NCBI GenBank assembly: GCA_964611645.1
Contig: CAZTAO010000028.1
Coordinates: 1-56,056 of the forward strand
Direction of reading: 5' to 3'
DNA: 56,056 nt
Source of the DNA: CAZTAO01 sp964611645
GTDB taxonomy: Bacteria; Armatimonadota; UBA5829
Part shown: piece after piece, positions 24,644 through 31,923 of the stretch
How positions within the stretch are numbered: position 1 is the first letter of the stretch
How the letters are laid out: each line of letters opens with the position of its first letter
Made by a program: the position numbers and the translations under genes
The notes under the pieces: generated by a model
What the model was told of the DNA's origin: nothing
Seen by the model: only the letters and a program-made list of their open reading frames with translations
Databases searched by the model: none

Positions 24644-24687
24644 CTAACCAATGTTAGTAATATACCTCCCCAATTGGGGCTTGTCAA
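24644..24687 (-). promoter_or_regulatory. Promoter and two candidate operators of the GntR/LacI regulator
   Basis: Minus-strand TTGACA (24687-24682), 17-bp spacer and TATATT (24664-24659). The spacer contains the perfect palindrome CCCCAATTGGGG (24668-24679). Right after the -10 lies CTAAC-CAAT-GTTAG (24644-24657), where a repressor would block initiation. Confidence 0.75.
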
Positions 24688-24708
24688 TAGATAAGTGCAT
24701 ATAATTGC

Positions 24709-24766
24709 CTGCAATTTGCAGTACAGCGCGATGTCACCCCCCAATCCTTTCGACTACGCTCAGGGA
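24709..24766. repeat. CTGCAA palindrome and a TTTCGACT repeat
   Basis: CTGCAA-T-TTGCAG (24709-24721) is a third palindrome, 22 bases upstream of the regulator's -35 box and a possible further binding site. CCTTTCGACTACGCTCAGGG (from 24746) is a member of the dispersed TTCGACTCCGCTCA family (763, 47529, 54034). Confidence 0.6.
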
Positions 24767-24857
24767 ATGGGTATCATCTATGTGTGCATGGTGCTCAGTG
24801 TTGAGTTGTGGGTGCGTCGTTCCCGGAGCCTGATGTATCGGTCTGTGACAACTTTTG

Positions 24858-24887
24858 TTGACATTGCTGTGCAAGGCTTTGTACAAT
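24858..24887 (+). promoter_or_regulatory. Promoter of the PKD-domain exported protein
   Basis: TTGACA (24858-24863), an 18-bp spacer and TACAAT (24882-24887), with GGAGG (24896-24900) 9 bases before the ATG. Confidence 0.7.
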
Positions 24888-24909
24888 TGGCCAACGGAGG
24901 TACAAGGAC

Positions 24910-25959
24910 ATGAGACTTCTGAAGGTTTTTTGGGTTCTTGGCTTGTTCGTTTGCTTCCAGGCGGCGCAGGCTGCCGTGGTTACTAATGATCTAGTCATTT
25001 ACAATGGAACGCCACTGAGCGACGCGGGCATTTCTGTGTCTGCTTGGGGAAGTGGCGACGCGGCCGAGTCTACCCTTCGCGGTTCGGTTTTGGACGGCAG
25101 AGCTGCGTCGATTCGCGTCTTCTCGGACAATCTCTACTCCGGCGGCCGGATAGAGTTTGCCAAGGGCGTGAAGCTGTATTCCAGGGGAGCAAAGACGGTA
25201 GGCAAGTACCTGGTATTCGTTGTGAGGTTCGCTCCGAGCAACGCCAACGCGTATGGCGCGGGCGCGGGGTTCTGGAATACACCGGGTTCTACTGGCACAA
25301 CGGGCTATCCCAGGAACGAGTCCCTGAGGTTCGTGTTTGTGGAAGAGGGCGGGTCGAAGACTGCGGCAATTAGAGCCCGCGTTACTCCCGCCGCTGACGG
25401 CTGGATGAATATCGGGATTCCGGTCAGTAAGCTGACTCTTCCTGAGAACAGGGACGAGTACGTCCTGAAGAGTGTGGTTGTCGCTGCCGAGGCTACCAGC
25501 CAGGTAGTCAGCAGCTCTTCCGACGGTAGTACAGGGCTGGGCGCCGGCATGGCCGGGGGCATGACTCCGCCTGGCGGAATGGGTGGCGCGGGCATGATGG
25601 GAACCAGCGGCACGGTTACCGGCTCCGGCGACAAGCGGGTGTTCCAGACGGTTGAAATGAATATCGGACAGATCAAGACGGTTCTGGACAACGACACCAT
25701 CAAGTGCGATACCCCTAAACAGATCTATAACCCAAGGGCTATCAACGAGGTGTTGGTCAGCGTGGAAGCCGACGGCGGAATGGCCGCTCTCAAGTACACC
25801 TGGGACTTCGGCGATGATACGGTTGCCACAGTTGGGACAAACCAGGGCATCCACATCTACGCCAAACCCGGGGACTACAAGATCACCCTGACAATCAGCG
25901 ATAAGGACGGCGTGAAGGAGTCAATTACCAGGTCCCTCAACGTGAAGATGGAGTGGTAG
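24910..25959 (+). CDS. Exported PKD-domain protein
   Basis: This 349-residue protein has a signal peptide (about 1-21, AQA-A cut). A beta-rich domain at about 25-195 (YNGTPLSDAGISVSAWGSG, GKYLVFVVRF, GWMNIGIPVSKLTL) looks like a carbohydrate-binding or discoidin-like jelly roll. A Gly/Met-rich flexible linker follows (about 213-236, repeats of GGM and GAGM). The C-terminal PKD domain is at about 268-345 (YTWDFGDDTVATVGTNQGIH, then IYAKPGDYKITLTI). PKD domains are typical of cell-surface and glycan-binding proteins. No catalytic motif is visible. It is monocistronic, with its own promoter and a strong terminator. Confidence 0.85.
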   Translation: MRLLKVFWVLGLFVCFQAAQAAVVTNDLVIYNGTPLSDAGISVSAWGSGDAAESTLRGSVLDGRAASIRVFSDNLYSGGRIEFAKGVKLYSRGAKTVGKYLVFVVRFAPSNANAYGAGAGFWNTPGSTGTTGYPRNESLRFVFVEEGGSKTAAIRARVTPAADGWMNIGIPVSKLTLPENRDEYVLKSVVVAAEATSQVVSSSSDGSTGLGAGMAGGMTPPGGMGGAGMMGTSGTVTGSGDKRVFQTVEMNIGQIKTVLDNDTIKCDTPKQIYNPRAINEVLVSVEADGGMAALKYTWDFGDDTVATVGTNQGIHIYAKPGDYKITLTISDKDGVKESITRSLNVKMEW

Positions 25960-25993
25960 AAAGACCTTAGAGCGGGTTACTCGGAAGAAAGAC

Positions 25994-26028
25994 AAAGAGC
26001 CGGTCACGTGGGTGACCGGCTCTTTTTT
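25994..26028. terminator. Intrinsic terminator, 14-bp stem and T-run
   Basis: AAAGAGCCGGTCAC (25994-26007), loop GTGG and GTGACCGGCTCTTT, continuing into TTT to 26028. It ends the PKD gene and, read on the other strand, lies directly after the tRNA-His gene, so it probably serves both. Confidence 0.95.
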
Positions 26029-26034
26029 GAGGTT

Positions 26035-26112
26035 TGGGGCGAGAAATGGGGATCGAACCCACGACCTCCAGGGCCACAACCTGGCGCTCTAACCGACTGA
26101 GCTACTCCCGCC
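26035..26112 (-). tRNA. tRNA-His (anticodon GTG)
   Basis: The minus strand from 26112 to 26035 folds as a full cloverleaf. The acceptor stem is GCGGGAG/TTCTCGC, with the encoded extra G at -1 opposite discriminator C73, the identity mark of tRNA-His. The D arm is GCTC...GAGC, the anticodon stem CCAGG/CCTGG around TTGTGGC, and the T arm GTGGG-TTCGATC-CCCAT. CCA is encoded at 26037-26035. The anticodon GTG reads CAC and CAT. Confidence 0.96.
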
Positions 26113-26155
26113 ATGAAGCGAATTGAGGCGGAGAATCCGCCCCTGTGACTGTATA

Positions 26156-26185
26156 AGTATAGCATTCCCACAACCCCAGCGTCAA
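26156..26185 (-). promoter_or_regulatory. tRNA-His promoter
   Basis: Minus-strand TTGACG (26185-26180), 18-bp spacer and TATACT (26161-26156), 44 bases before the mature 5' end. Confidence 0.65.
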
Positions 26186-26193
26186 CGCGCCGC

Positions 26194-26223
26194 TTGCCAA
26201 TAGCCTCGCAAACGAGGTACAAT
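26194..26223 (+). promoter_or_regulatory. etfBA promoter with dyad in its spacer
   Basis: TTGCCA (26194-26199), 18-bp spacer and TACAAT (26218-26223). The inverted repeat CCTCG-CAAA-CGAGG (26204-26217) ends directly at the -10 box and could bind a regulator. It diverges from the tRNA-His promoter. Confidence 0.6.
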
Positions 26224-26326
26224 ATCTGGACAGAAATGCTTCGGCCAGTGAGTACTGCCGGAGCATTGTTGGCGTATTTACCGGGCGTTGAACACCCATG
26301 ACTAGCAAACCAAGAGGAGAACCAAG

Positions 26327-27124
26327 TTGAAGATCTGCTGCTGCATCAAGCAGGTTCCGGGGACGACCGAGGTCAAGATCAACCCGGAGACCAACACGCT
26401 GGTGCGAGAGGGCGTTGAGACCCAGATAAACCCGTTTGACCTTTACGCGCTTGAGGAGGCCGTTCGCACCAAAGAGCGCAGGAATGAAGAGGGTGACCCA
26501 TCGACCGTCACGGTCTTGAGCATGGGGCCTCCCCAGGCTGAAGATGCGCTTCGCGAGGCGATATCGCTGGGAGCGGATGACGCCATCTTGCTCTCCGACC
26601 GAGCCTTTGCCGGAAGCGACACATGGTGCACATCTTATGCTCTGGCTCGCGCGCTGATGAAGCTGGAGCCGGATTTGGTGTTCTGTGGGATGCAGGCAAT
26701 CGACGGCGACACCGGCCAGGTAGGCCCGGGCATTGCTATCCACATGAACTATGCCCAGACCGCGTACGTGGCTCAGGTGATTTCGCTGGACAACAAGAAG
26801 ATGCAGGTCAAGCGACTTCTTGAAGAGGGCTATGAGACCTGTGAACTCAAGCTGCCTGCGGTGCTGACGGTGGTCAAAGAGATCAATGAGCCTCGGACCC
26901 CATCCCTGCGAGGCAAGATGGCGGCAAAGAAGGCTGAGATAGCTCGCTGGTCGGCTGAGGACATCGGCGCGCCGGCGGACAAAGTCGGCCTGCTGGGTTC
27001 GCCGACTCTAGTCGTGAAGATTATGACGCCTCCAGGCCGCTGCGGCGGCGAGAAGGTCGAGGGCGAGACGGATGTAGTCGTCGACAAGCTCTTCGATACC
27101 CTCAAGACTATGGAGGTGATATAG
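26327..27124 (+). CDS. etfB: Electron transfer flavoprotein, beta subunit
   Basis: EtfB (265 aa) forms a heterodimer with EtfA and carries electrons from FAD enzymes. The N-terminus MKICCCIKQVPGTTEVKINP and INPFDLYALEEAVR are typical. The tract GMQAIDGDTGQVGPG (121-135) resembles the flavin/NAD-binding segment of bifurcating-type EtfB rather than the canonical DDDCNQTGQ form; I state that from memory of the family. TTG 26327 is the start, 6 bases after the strong AGAGGAGA site. The stop abuts the etfA ATG, whose ribosome-binding site GGAGGTGAT lies inside etfB. Confidence 0.93.
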   Translation: MKICCCIKQVPGTTEVKINPETNTLVREGVETQINPFDLYALEEAVRTKERRNEEGDPSTVTVLSMGPPQAEDALREAISLGADDAILLSDRAFAGSDTWCTSYALARALMKLEPDLVFCGMQAIDGDTGQVGPGIAIHMNYAQTAYVAQVISLDNKKMQVKRLLEEGYETCELKLPAVLTVVKEINEPRTPSLRGKMAAKKAEIARWSAEDIGAPADKVGLLGSPTLVVKIMTPPGRCGGEKVEGETDVVVDKLFDTLKTMEVI

Positions 27125-28336
27125 ATGCCTATCTCTGTGAACAGCGAAAAGTGCAACGGCTGCGGGGTATGCGTTAAGGCTTGCCCTGTGGCGTCTATTG
27201 AGATCAAGGACAAGCTGGCGACCATAGTCGAGGATAGCTGCAGCCTGTGCGGGGCGTGCGTGAGCGCGTGCCGGTTCCGGGCGATCTCCATAGACATAGA
27301 CAAGCAGCCCACCGAGGACCTGAGCAAGTATACCGGGGTGTGGGTGTTTGGCGAGCAGCGCGAAGGCCACGTCGCCCCGGTTGTTTTCGAGCTTATAAAT
27401 GTTGGCCGAAAACTGGCCGATGACCGCAAGTCCGAACTTGCAGTCGTGATATTGGGCGACAAGCTGGACGCGGCGGTTGAGGAACTGGCGAAGTATCCGG
27501 TCGATAAGATATACGTCTACGAGGCTCCGGAGCTTGCCGACTACGACGCCGAGCGGTACTGTAGAGTGCTCACCGACGTCACCCGCGAATACAAGCCGGA
27601 GATATTCCTTGCGGGCGCGACCACCACGGGCCGCAGCTTCATGTCCGGAGTGGCGATCAACCTCTACACCGGTCTCACGGCAGACTGCACCGGGCTGGAG
27701 ATAGGCGATGATGGCCTGCTTCACCAGACCCGCCCGGCCTACGGCGGCAACATCATGGCCACCATTCTATGCCCATACACCAGGCCGCAGATGTCCACTG
27801 TGCGCCACAAGGTCTTCCCAACAAGCTGCTTGCGCACGAGCGGCGAGGCCCAGATAATCAGGCTCAAGCCTGTGCCAGCGATGTTCGGTTCCAGGAGCAA
27901 GGTGCTGGAGTTTGTGGAGCAGGTGGGCGAGAAGGTCAACCTGGTCGATGCAGATATTATCGTCAGCGGCGGACGCGGAATGCAGGGGCCTGAGAACTTC
28001 AGCCTCATCCGCGAGCTTGCGGACGAGTTAGGCGCGGCGGTTGGCTCGAGCAGGGCGGCGGTTGACGCAGGCTGGATGCCTTACCCGCACCAGGTAGGCC
28101 AGACCGGCAAGACTGTGTGCCCGAAGATATACATCGCCTGTGGCATCAGCGGCGCCGTTCAGCACCTGGCGGGCATGAGCAGTTCGGACACCATCATCGC
28201 CATCAACAAAGACCCCAACGCCCCGATCTTCGGCATGGCCGACTACGGCTTCGTAGGCGACGCGCTGGAGATAGTCCCCATGTTGACGCGCAAGATCAGG
28301 GCTATGAGAAGCGGCGCGGATACCTGCCCGGTTTAG
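27125..28336 (+). CDS. etfA: Electron transfer flavoprotein alpha subunit with N-terminal 2[4Fe-4S] domain
   Basis: EtfA of 403 residues, longer than canonical (about 315) because of a ferredoxin domain. Cysteines 10, 13, 16, 20 and 39, 42, 45, 49 (CNGCGVCVKACP, CSLCGACVSAC) can hold two [4Fe-4S] clusters. The ETF domain follows (about 72-260). The FAD-binding C-terminus reads GGRGMQGPENF, SRAAVDAGWMPYPHQVGQTG, IACGISGAVQHLAGM and INKDPNAPIFGMADYGFVGD. Ferredoxin-fused EtfA is known in anaerobes with electron-bifurcating or lactate/caffeyl-CoA systems. No dehydrogenase partner is next to it here, so the electron donor is unknown. Confidence 0.94.
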   Translation: MPISVNSEKCNGCGVCVKACPVASIEIKDKLATIVEDSCSLCGACVSACRFRAISIDIDKQPTEDLSKYTGVWVFGEQREGHVAPVVFELINVGRKLADDRKSELAVVILGDKLDAAVEELAKYPVDKIYVYEAPELADYDAERYCRVLTDVTREYKPEIFLAGATTTGRSFMSGVAINLYTGLTADCTGLEIGDDGLLHQTRPAYGGNIMATILCPYTRPQMSTVRHKVFPTSCLRTSGEAQIIRLKPVPAMFGSRSKVLEFVEQVGEKVNLVDADIIVSGGRGMQGPENFSLIRELADELGAAVGSSRAAVDAGWMPYPHQVGQTGKTVCPKIYIACGISGAVQHLAGMSSSDTIIAINKDPNAPIFGMADYGFVGDALEIVPMLTRKIRAMRSGADTCPV

Positions 28337-28423
28337 CCGGGGGAGCAGAGAAGCTGAGGGCAGAGGGAGCCGAGCGCAGAGAGTCATCTCTGCTTCTCCG
28401 CTCCTCTGCTCTCTGCCAGTAGA
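28337..28423. repeat. AGAGCAGAGGAGC-type inverted repeat
   Basis: The etfA-ruvC gap is almost wholly purine-rich GAGCAGAGAAGCTGAGGGCA on the left and pyrimidine-rich CTGCTTCTCCGCTCCTCTGC on the right, with a perfect GCAGAGA-GTCA-TCTCTGC hairpin (28376-28393) in the middle. It could fold into a long hairpin. Confidence 0.6.
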
Positions 28424-28435
28424 GTGGGGGAACAG

Positions 28436-28945
28436 ATGCCGGAAAATGAGCCTAAGTCTTACCGGATTCTCGGCATTGACCCTGGGACTGCTACTACCGG
28501 GTACGGGGTGATCGACCGAGTTGGTCAGACGCCCAAGCTCGTCGCTTATGGCGCAATAAGAACCAAGCCCGACAGACCGGACGCGGATCGCCTGATAGAG
28601 ATCCACGAACAGTTTGTTGGGCTTCTTGCCAAGTATGAGCCGGACGTGCTGGTGATGGAGCGGCTGTTCTTCTCCAAGAACCAGACCACCGCAATCGCCG
28701 TGAGCAAATCCTGCGGGGTGATGCAGTTTGCGGCGGCCAAGAGTGGGCTGGAGGTGGTTGAGTACGGCCCGATGGAAGTGAAGATGGCGGTGGTTGGCTA
28801 CGGGGGCGCTGACAAACAGCAGGTGCAGTACATGATCCAGAAGATCCTCGCCCTCACCGAAAAGCCCAAGCCCGACGACGCCGCCGACGCTCTCGCCCTA
28901 TGCGTATGCCACGCCCACTCAGAGAGGCTGCGGTCACTGAGATGA
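28436..28945 (+). CDS. ruvC: Crossover junction endodeoxyribonuclease RuvC
   Basis: This Holliday-junction resolvase (169 aa, normal length) works with RuvAB in recombination. The four acidic catalytic positions are D15 (ILGIDPGTATTGYG), E75 (VMERLFFSKN), D148 and D151 (KPDDAADALA). GYGGADKQQV (121-130) is the conserved DNA-binding loop region. ATG 28436 is preferred, with GGGGG 5 bases upstream; a GTG at 28424 is possible. It is unusual in standing apart from ruvA and ruvB, which are not in the window. Confidence 0.95.
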   Translation: MPENEPKSYRILGIDPGTATTGYGVIDRVGQTPKLVAYGAIRTKPDRPDADRLIEIHEQFVGLLAKYEPDVLVMERLFFSKNQTTAIAVSKSCGVMQFAAAKSGLEVVEYGPMEVKMAVVGYGGADKQQVQYMIQKILALTEKPKPDDAADALALCVCHAHSERLRSLR

Positions 28946-28950
28946 CCCAG

Positions 28951-29116
28951 ACTCCCTCTCCCCGGTCTCACGGGGTGAGGGGTAGTGAATGCCTATCGCA
29001 TCAGCACCAACCCCTCCCGGCCCGCTAGCGACCTGCGCCATCGGTAAGAGCTGTGCAGACTTGTAGGCTGGTGAGGCCCCTCACTCTAGCTCTCTCCCCT
29101 TGCGAGGGGAGAGAGG
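28951..29116. repeat. Two CTCTCCCC palindromic repeats after ruvC
   Basis: CTCCCTCTCCCCGGTCTCAC followed by GGGGTGAGGGG (28951-28985) and CCCCTCACTCTAGCTCTCTC followed by CCCTTGCGAGGGGAGAGAGG (29075-29116). Between them is the CTGTGCAGACTTGTAGG remnant. Bases 28946-29214 hold no gene. Confidence 0.65.
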
Positions 29117-29214
29117 ATGGTACGGTTTTGCGAGCCAGGGCAGTCTTGTGAGCCAGGGCGATCTTGTAGATCGCGGCGGGTCTAATGCACGAGGTCCCAA
29201 ACTCCCCGATCACA

Positions 29215-30588
29215 TCACTCGGAAGTCTGCTCCGCATCCGCGACCGTCTTCCCCTGGTTGAAGCTCCACTTGAGCAGGATCGGGGAAACCATTGTGGTTA
29301 TCACCACCATAATCACAACCGCGCTGTAGATCGAGGGAGTGATCACCTTCTCGCCGCCCAGGACCAGAGTGCTTCCGATGGCGGCGAAGATCAGGCCGAC
29401 CTCTCCTCTCGGAATCATGCCTATTCCAATGGAAATACGGTCAAGGCCTTTCTGCAGAACACCAAGTCCGCACACCTGCTTGCCGATTATTGCGGCGACT
29501 GTGAGCGCTCCGGCGAACCCCAGCACTTCCGGTTTCGCCAGCGTCACGATGTCGACGTTGGCTCCCATCCTCACGAAGAAGATCGGCACCAGCAGGGCCG
29601 CGATCGGGGCCACCAGTTCGTCGACGGAATGCTCACCCCGGTCTGTGAAGTCCTTCCAATGGGCTTCATCAAGAAGCAGGCCGGCTGCGAACGCTCCAAC
29701 AATGGGCGCCAACTGTAGGACGCTGGCCAGGTAAGCCAGGGCAAAGCAGATGCCCAGGCTGGTGGTGAGGAGAATATCCGAGGAACGGAACCTGGAAGCC
29801 ACGCTGAATATCTTAGGCACCGCGAGCCTGCCCAGGAGAATGGCGCCCGCAAGGAATCCGACCGCCTTTACCATCACCATCAGGATGCTCCCGACGGACA
29901 GCGCGACGCCGGCGTTGGTGGCGGTGATGATCCCCTGGACCATCGCAAGGATGATCAGGCCTTGCACATCGTCGATTACCGCCGCGCCCAGGATGATGCG
30001 GGCTTCGGTTGTCTGCAGTTTGCCCATGTCGCGCAGCACGCGGGCGGTTATGCCAACGCTGGTCGCGCACAGTGCCGCGCCGACGAATATGTGGGCGTAG
30101 AGGCCCTGTTCCGGGTGAAAGGCTGTTGCAACCCCCCAACCCAGAAGCATCGGAGCGATGACCCCGATTGTTGCCACGACAAATGAGGAAGCGCCGACCT
30201 TTGCCATGTGGCCAAGGTCAGACTCCAGGCCAACCTGGAACAACAGCAGAACCACGCCGAGTTCGGAGAGGACGCGGATGCTGGGGTCGGTCTTGATGGC
30301 AAGAAACGCGTCGACGCCAAGCAGGTTCAGGTTGCCGACTATCACGCCGAAGACCAGCTCACCTAGCACGGCGGGTTGACCCATTCGCACGAACAGGTCG
30401 CCACCTAGCTTTGCGGCAAGCAGTATGATGATGACTTCGAACAGCACAAGTGCGAAATGGCTGCTCGGGTCGCCGTGCTCAGTCGCTGCCGCGAATGCCT
30501 TTACCGCACTGAAGAGCAGCAGACCCGCAAAGATCACAAAGAAGCGTCGAGACCCCAAGATTCCCTTCAAGAAACAACCCCTATCCAT
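29215..30588 (-). CDS. CPA2-family cation:proton antiporter
   Basis: This integral membrane transporter (about 457 aa) has an N-terminal leader-like helix and about twelve further helices, matching the Na+/H+ exchanger (KefB/GerN-like) domain. Recognisable parts are GQPAVLGELVFGVIVGNLNL, LGVVLLLFQVGLESDL, VGAALCATSVGITARVL, the key Asp pair in LGAAVIDDVQGLIILA, PIVGAFAAGLLLDE and MIPRGEVGLIFAAIG. There is no TrkA-N domain, so it resembles Na+/H+ antiporters more than regulated K+ efflux systems. ATG 30588 is chosen because the residues before it (to 30636) come from a repeat. It is a single gene convergent with ruvC. Confidence 0.9.
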   Translation of the reverse strand: MDRGCFLKGILGSRRFFVIFAGLLLFSAVKAFAAATEHGDPSSHFALVLFEVIIILLAAKLGGDLFVRMGQPAVLGELVFGVIVGNLNLLGVDAFLAIKTDPSIRVLSELGVVLLLFQVGLESDLGHMAKVGASSFVVATIGVIAPMLLGWGVATAFHPEQGLYAHIFVGAALCATSVGITARVLRDMGKLQTTEARIILGAAVIDDVQGLIILAMVQGIITATNAGVALSVGSILMVMVKAVGFLAGAILLGRLAVPKIFSVASRFRSSDILLTTSLGICFALAYLASVLQLAPIVGAFAAGLLLDEAHWKDFTDRGEHSVDELVAPIAALLVPIFFVRMGANVDIVTLAKPEVLGFAGALTVAAIIGKQVCGLGVLQKGLDRISIGIGMIPRGEVGLIFAAIGSTLVLGGEKVITPSIYSAVVIMVVITTMVSPILLKWSFNQGKTVADAEQTSE

Positions 30589-30618
30589 CACACCCGATAT
30601 GTCGAGACGCACAAACGC

Positions 30619-30654
30619 GCCCTTTCCCCCTGACAAGGGGGCGAGGGGGTCTGC
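30619..30654. repeat. CCCTTTCCCCC/GGGGGCGAGGGGG repeat
   Basis: Purine/pyrimidine palindrome with TGACAA in the centre, a close relative of 21766-21799. It extends the reading frame of the antiporter upstream without being part of it. Confidence 0.6.
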
Positions 30655-30694
30655 GTATTGGACCAGATATCACTCGGTTATCGGCAGAAAGAGC

Positions 30695-31642
30695 TTACTC
30701 CGGCTCGTCGCCGATGGTCAACCGGCAGTGATCGACCAGCTCCGATATGTTGGCAAAACCAAGACAGATGCAGGTATCAGCCGCGCCGTAGTATATCTTG
30801 AGTTTGCCGTCCTCTTCCATGATTGCCCCGCAGGCGAATACCACGTTCCCAATATCGCCGACGCGTTCGTAGTATTCCTTTGGGGTGAGCACCGGGACTG
30901 CGCTGCGGCAAAGCACCTTGCTGGGGTCATCTATGTCCAGCAGGGCTGCTCCCATCCGATAGATAGGGCCGCCGCTGGTGTTCTTTACTCCGTGGTACAG
31001 CTCAAGCCATCCATACTCGGTCTCAATGGGCGGCACCCCGGCTCCGATCCTGTCGGTGTCCCAGTACCCGGCGCGAGTGGTCATAACCACCACGGAGTCT
31101 CCCCAGTGCTTCAGATCATCGGAGTAGGAAAGCCAGATGTTGCCGATGCCGCCGCCGTAGGGGCGGTCGAGTCGGGCGTAGCGTCCATCAATCTTGCGGG
31201 GGAACAGGCAGCCGTCCTTGTTCTCAGGCTCGCTGATGCACCCTATCCGCTCGAACTCCTTGAAATCCAGAGTCCTGGCAAGCGCCAAACGGGCGCCGTA
31301 CCTGGAGTAGGCTGTGTACATGATGTAGTAGTAGCCTTCCAGGTAGGTGATCCTGGGGTCTTCGACTCCCCGCCGCTCATACTGTCGGAATGGTTCCAGC
31401 TTGGATGGTTCCATTGCAGGAGTCGAATCGACCTCGAAATGATAGCCGTCCGCGCTTCGAGCGATAAGAAGCACCGACCGCCCGGCCAGGTCTTCAACCC
31501 GCATAAGCAGCAGGTACTCATCGCCGAACTTGGTCGCGGCAGCGTTGAATACAGTATTGCAGGGGAACGGAACGTTCTCCAGCGTGATGATCGGGTTCTT
31601 ATACCAACGATCAATGACATCCCGTCCCAGTTTTCTCGACAT
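30695..31642 (-). CDS. Glycoside hydrolase family 130 beta-mannoside phosphorylase-like protein
   Basis: This 315-residue five-bladed propeller belongs to GH130. These enzymes phosphorolyse beta-1,2- or beta-1,4-mannosides to mannose 1-phosphate; some are hydrolases. The start (YKNPIITLENVPFPCNTVFN), the substrate motif YERRGVEDPRIT (with the proposed proton-donor Asp, about residue 95), TRAGYWDTDRIGAGVPPIET, GWLELYHGV and YYGAADTCICLG are all standard. There is no signal peptide, so it acts in the cytoplasm. ATG 31642 is chosen over an upstream TTG. A TTGACA/TAGCAT promoter lies upstream. It follows the FG-GAP gene in the same direction but has its own promoter. Confidence 0.92.
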   Translation of the reverse strand: MSRKLGRDVIDRWYKNPIITLENVPFPCNTVFNAAATKFGDEYLLLMRVEDLAGRSVLLIARSADGYHFEVDSTPAMEPSKLEPFRQYERRGVEDPRITYLEGYYYIMYTAYSRYGARLALARTLDFKEFERIGCISEPENKDGCLFPRKIDGRYARLDRPYGGGIGNIWLSYSDDLKHWGDSVVVMTTRAGYWDTDRIGAGVPPIETEYGWLELYHGVKNTSGGPIYRMGAALLDIDDPSKVLCRSAVPVLTPKEYYERVGDIGNVVFACGAIMEEDGKLKIYYGAADTCICLGFANISELVDHCRLTIGDEPE

Positions 31643-31697
31643 CCACAAACCCCCAGACAGAACCGGCAAGCCGGTCGCACAACATTCAATCAGTTCA

Positions 31698-31726
31698 ATG
31701 CTATTCTACCCCGGATTGCGTGTCAA
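31698..31726 (-). promoter_or_regulatory. GH130 gene promoter
   Basis: Minus-strand TTGACA (31726-31721), 17-bp spacer and TAGCAT (31703-31698), 56 bases before the start. The AbrB gene promoter at 40210 has the same two boxes and spacing. Confidence 0.6.
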
Positions 31727-31820
31727 CCCGCAGGTGTGTGTTCGATTTCGGTCCGGACTACACCATGCCGGACCTGATCATGGCCGCTGGCGCGTCTCGA
31801 CGGGCATCTACTTTCACCGA

Positions 31821-31851
31821 GAGGAGACCCTGAAACGAGTTCAGGGTGACG
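31821..31851. repeat. ACCCTGAAACNAGTTCAGGGTGACG repeat
   Basis: GAGGAGACCCTGAAACGAGT followed by TCAGGGTGACG is nearly identical to 39075-39103. The core is a CCCTGAA/TTCAGGG palindrome. Confidence 0.7.
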
Positions 31852-31860
31852 TGTCACCCA

Positions 31861-31923
31861 ACACCCAACACCCAACACCCAACACCCAACACCTAACACC
31901 TAACACCTAACACCTAACACCCA
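31861..31923. repeat. Nine-unit heptanucleotide array at the FG-GAP gene stop codon
   Basis: Four ACACCCA, four ACACCTA and one more ACACCCA stand head to tail without a break. On the minus strand the units read TGGGTGT and TAGGTGT. The stop codon TAG of the FG-GAP gene is the first three bases of a TAGGTGT unit (31916-31910), so the array starts inside the gene's last codons. Confidence 0.95.

Noticed and set aside
30589..30636. N-terminal extension of the antiporter
   Set aside because: It is encoded by a CCCTTTCCCCC repeat and lacks homology to the family.
31861..31923. Possible CRISPR-like array
   Set aside because: Units are 7 bp and contiguous with no spacers; this is a simple tandem repeat.
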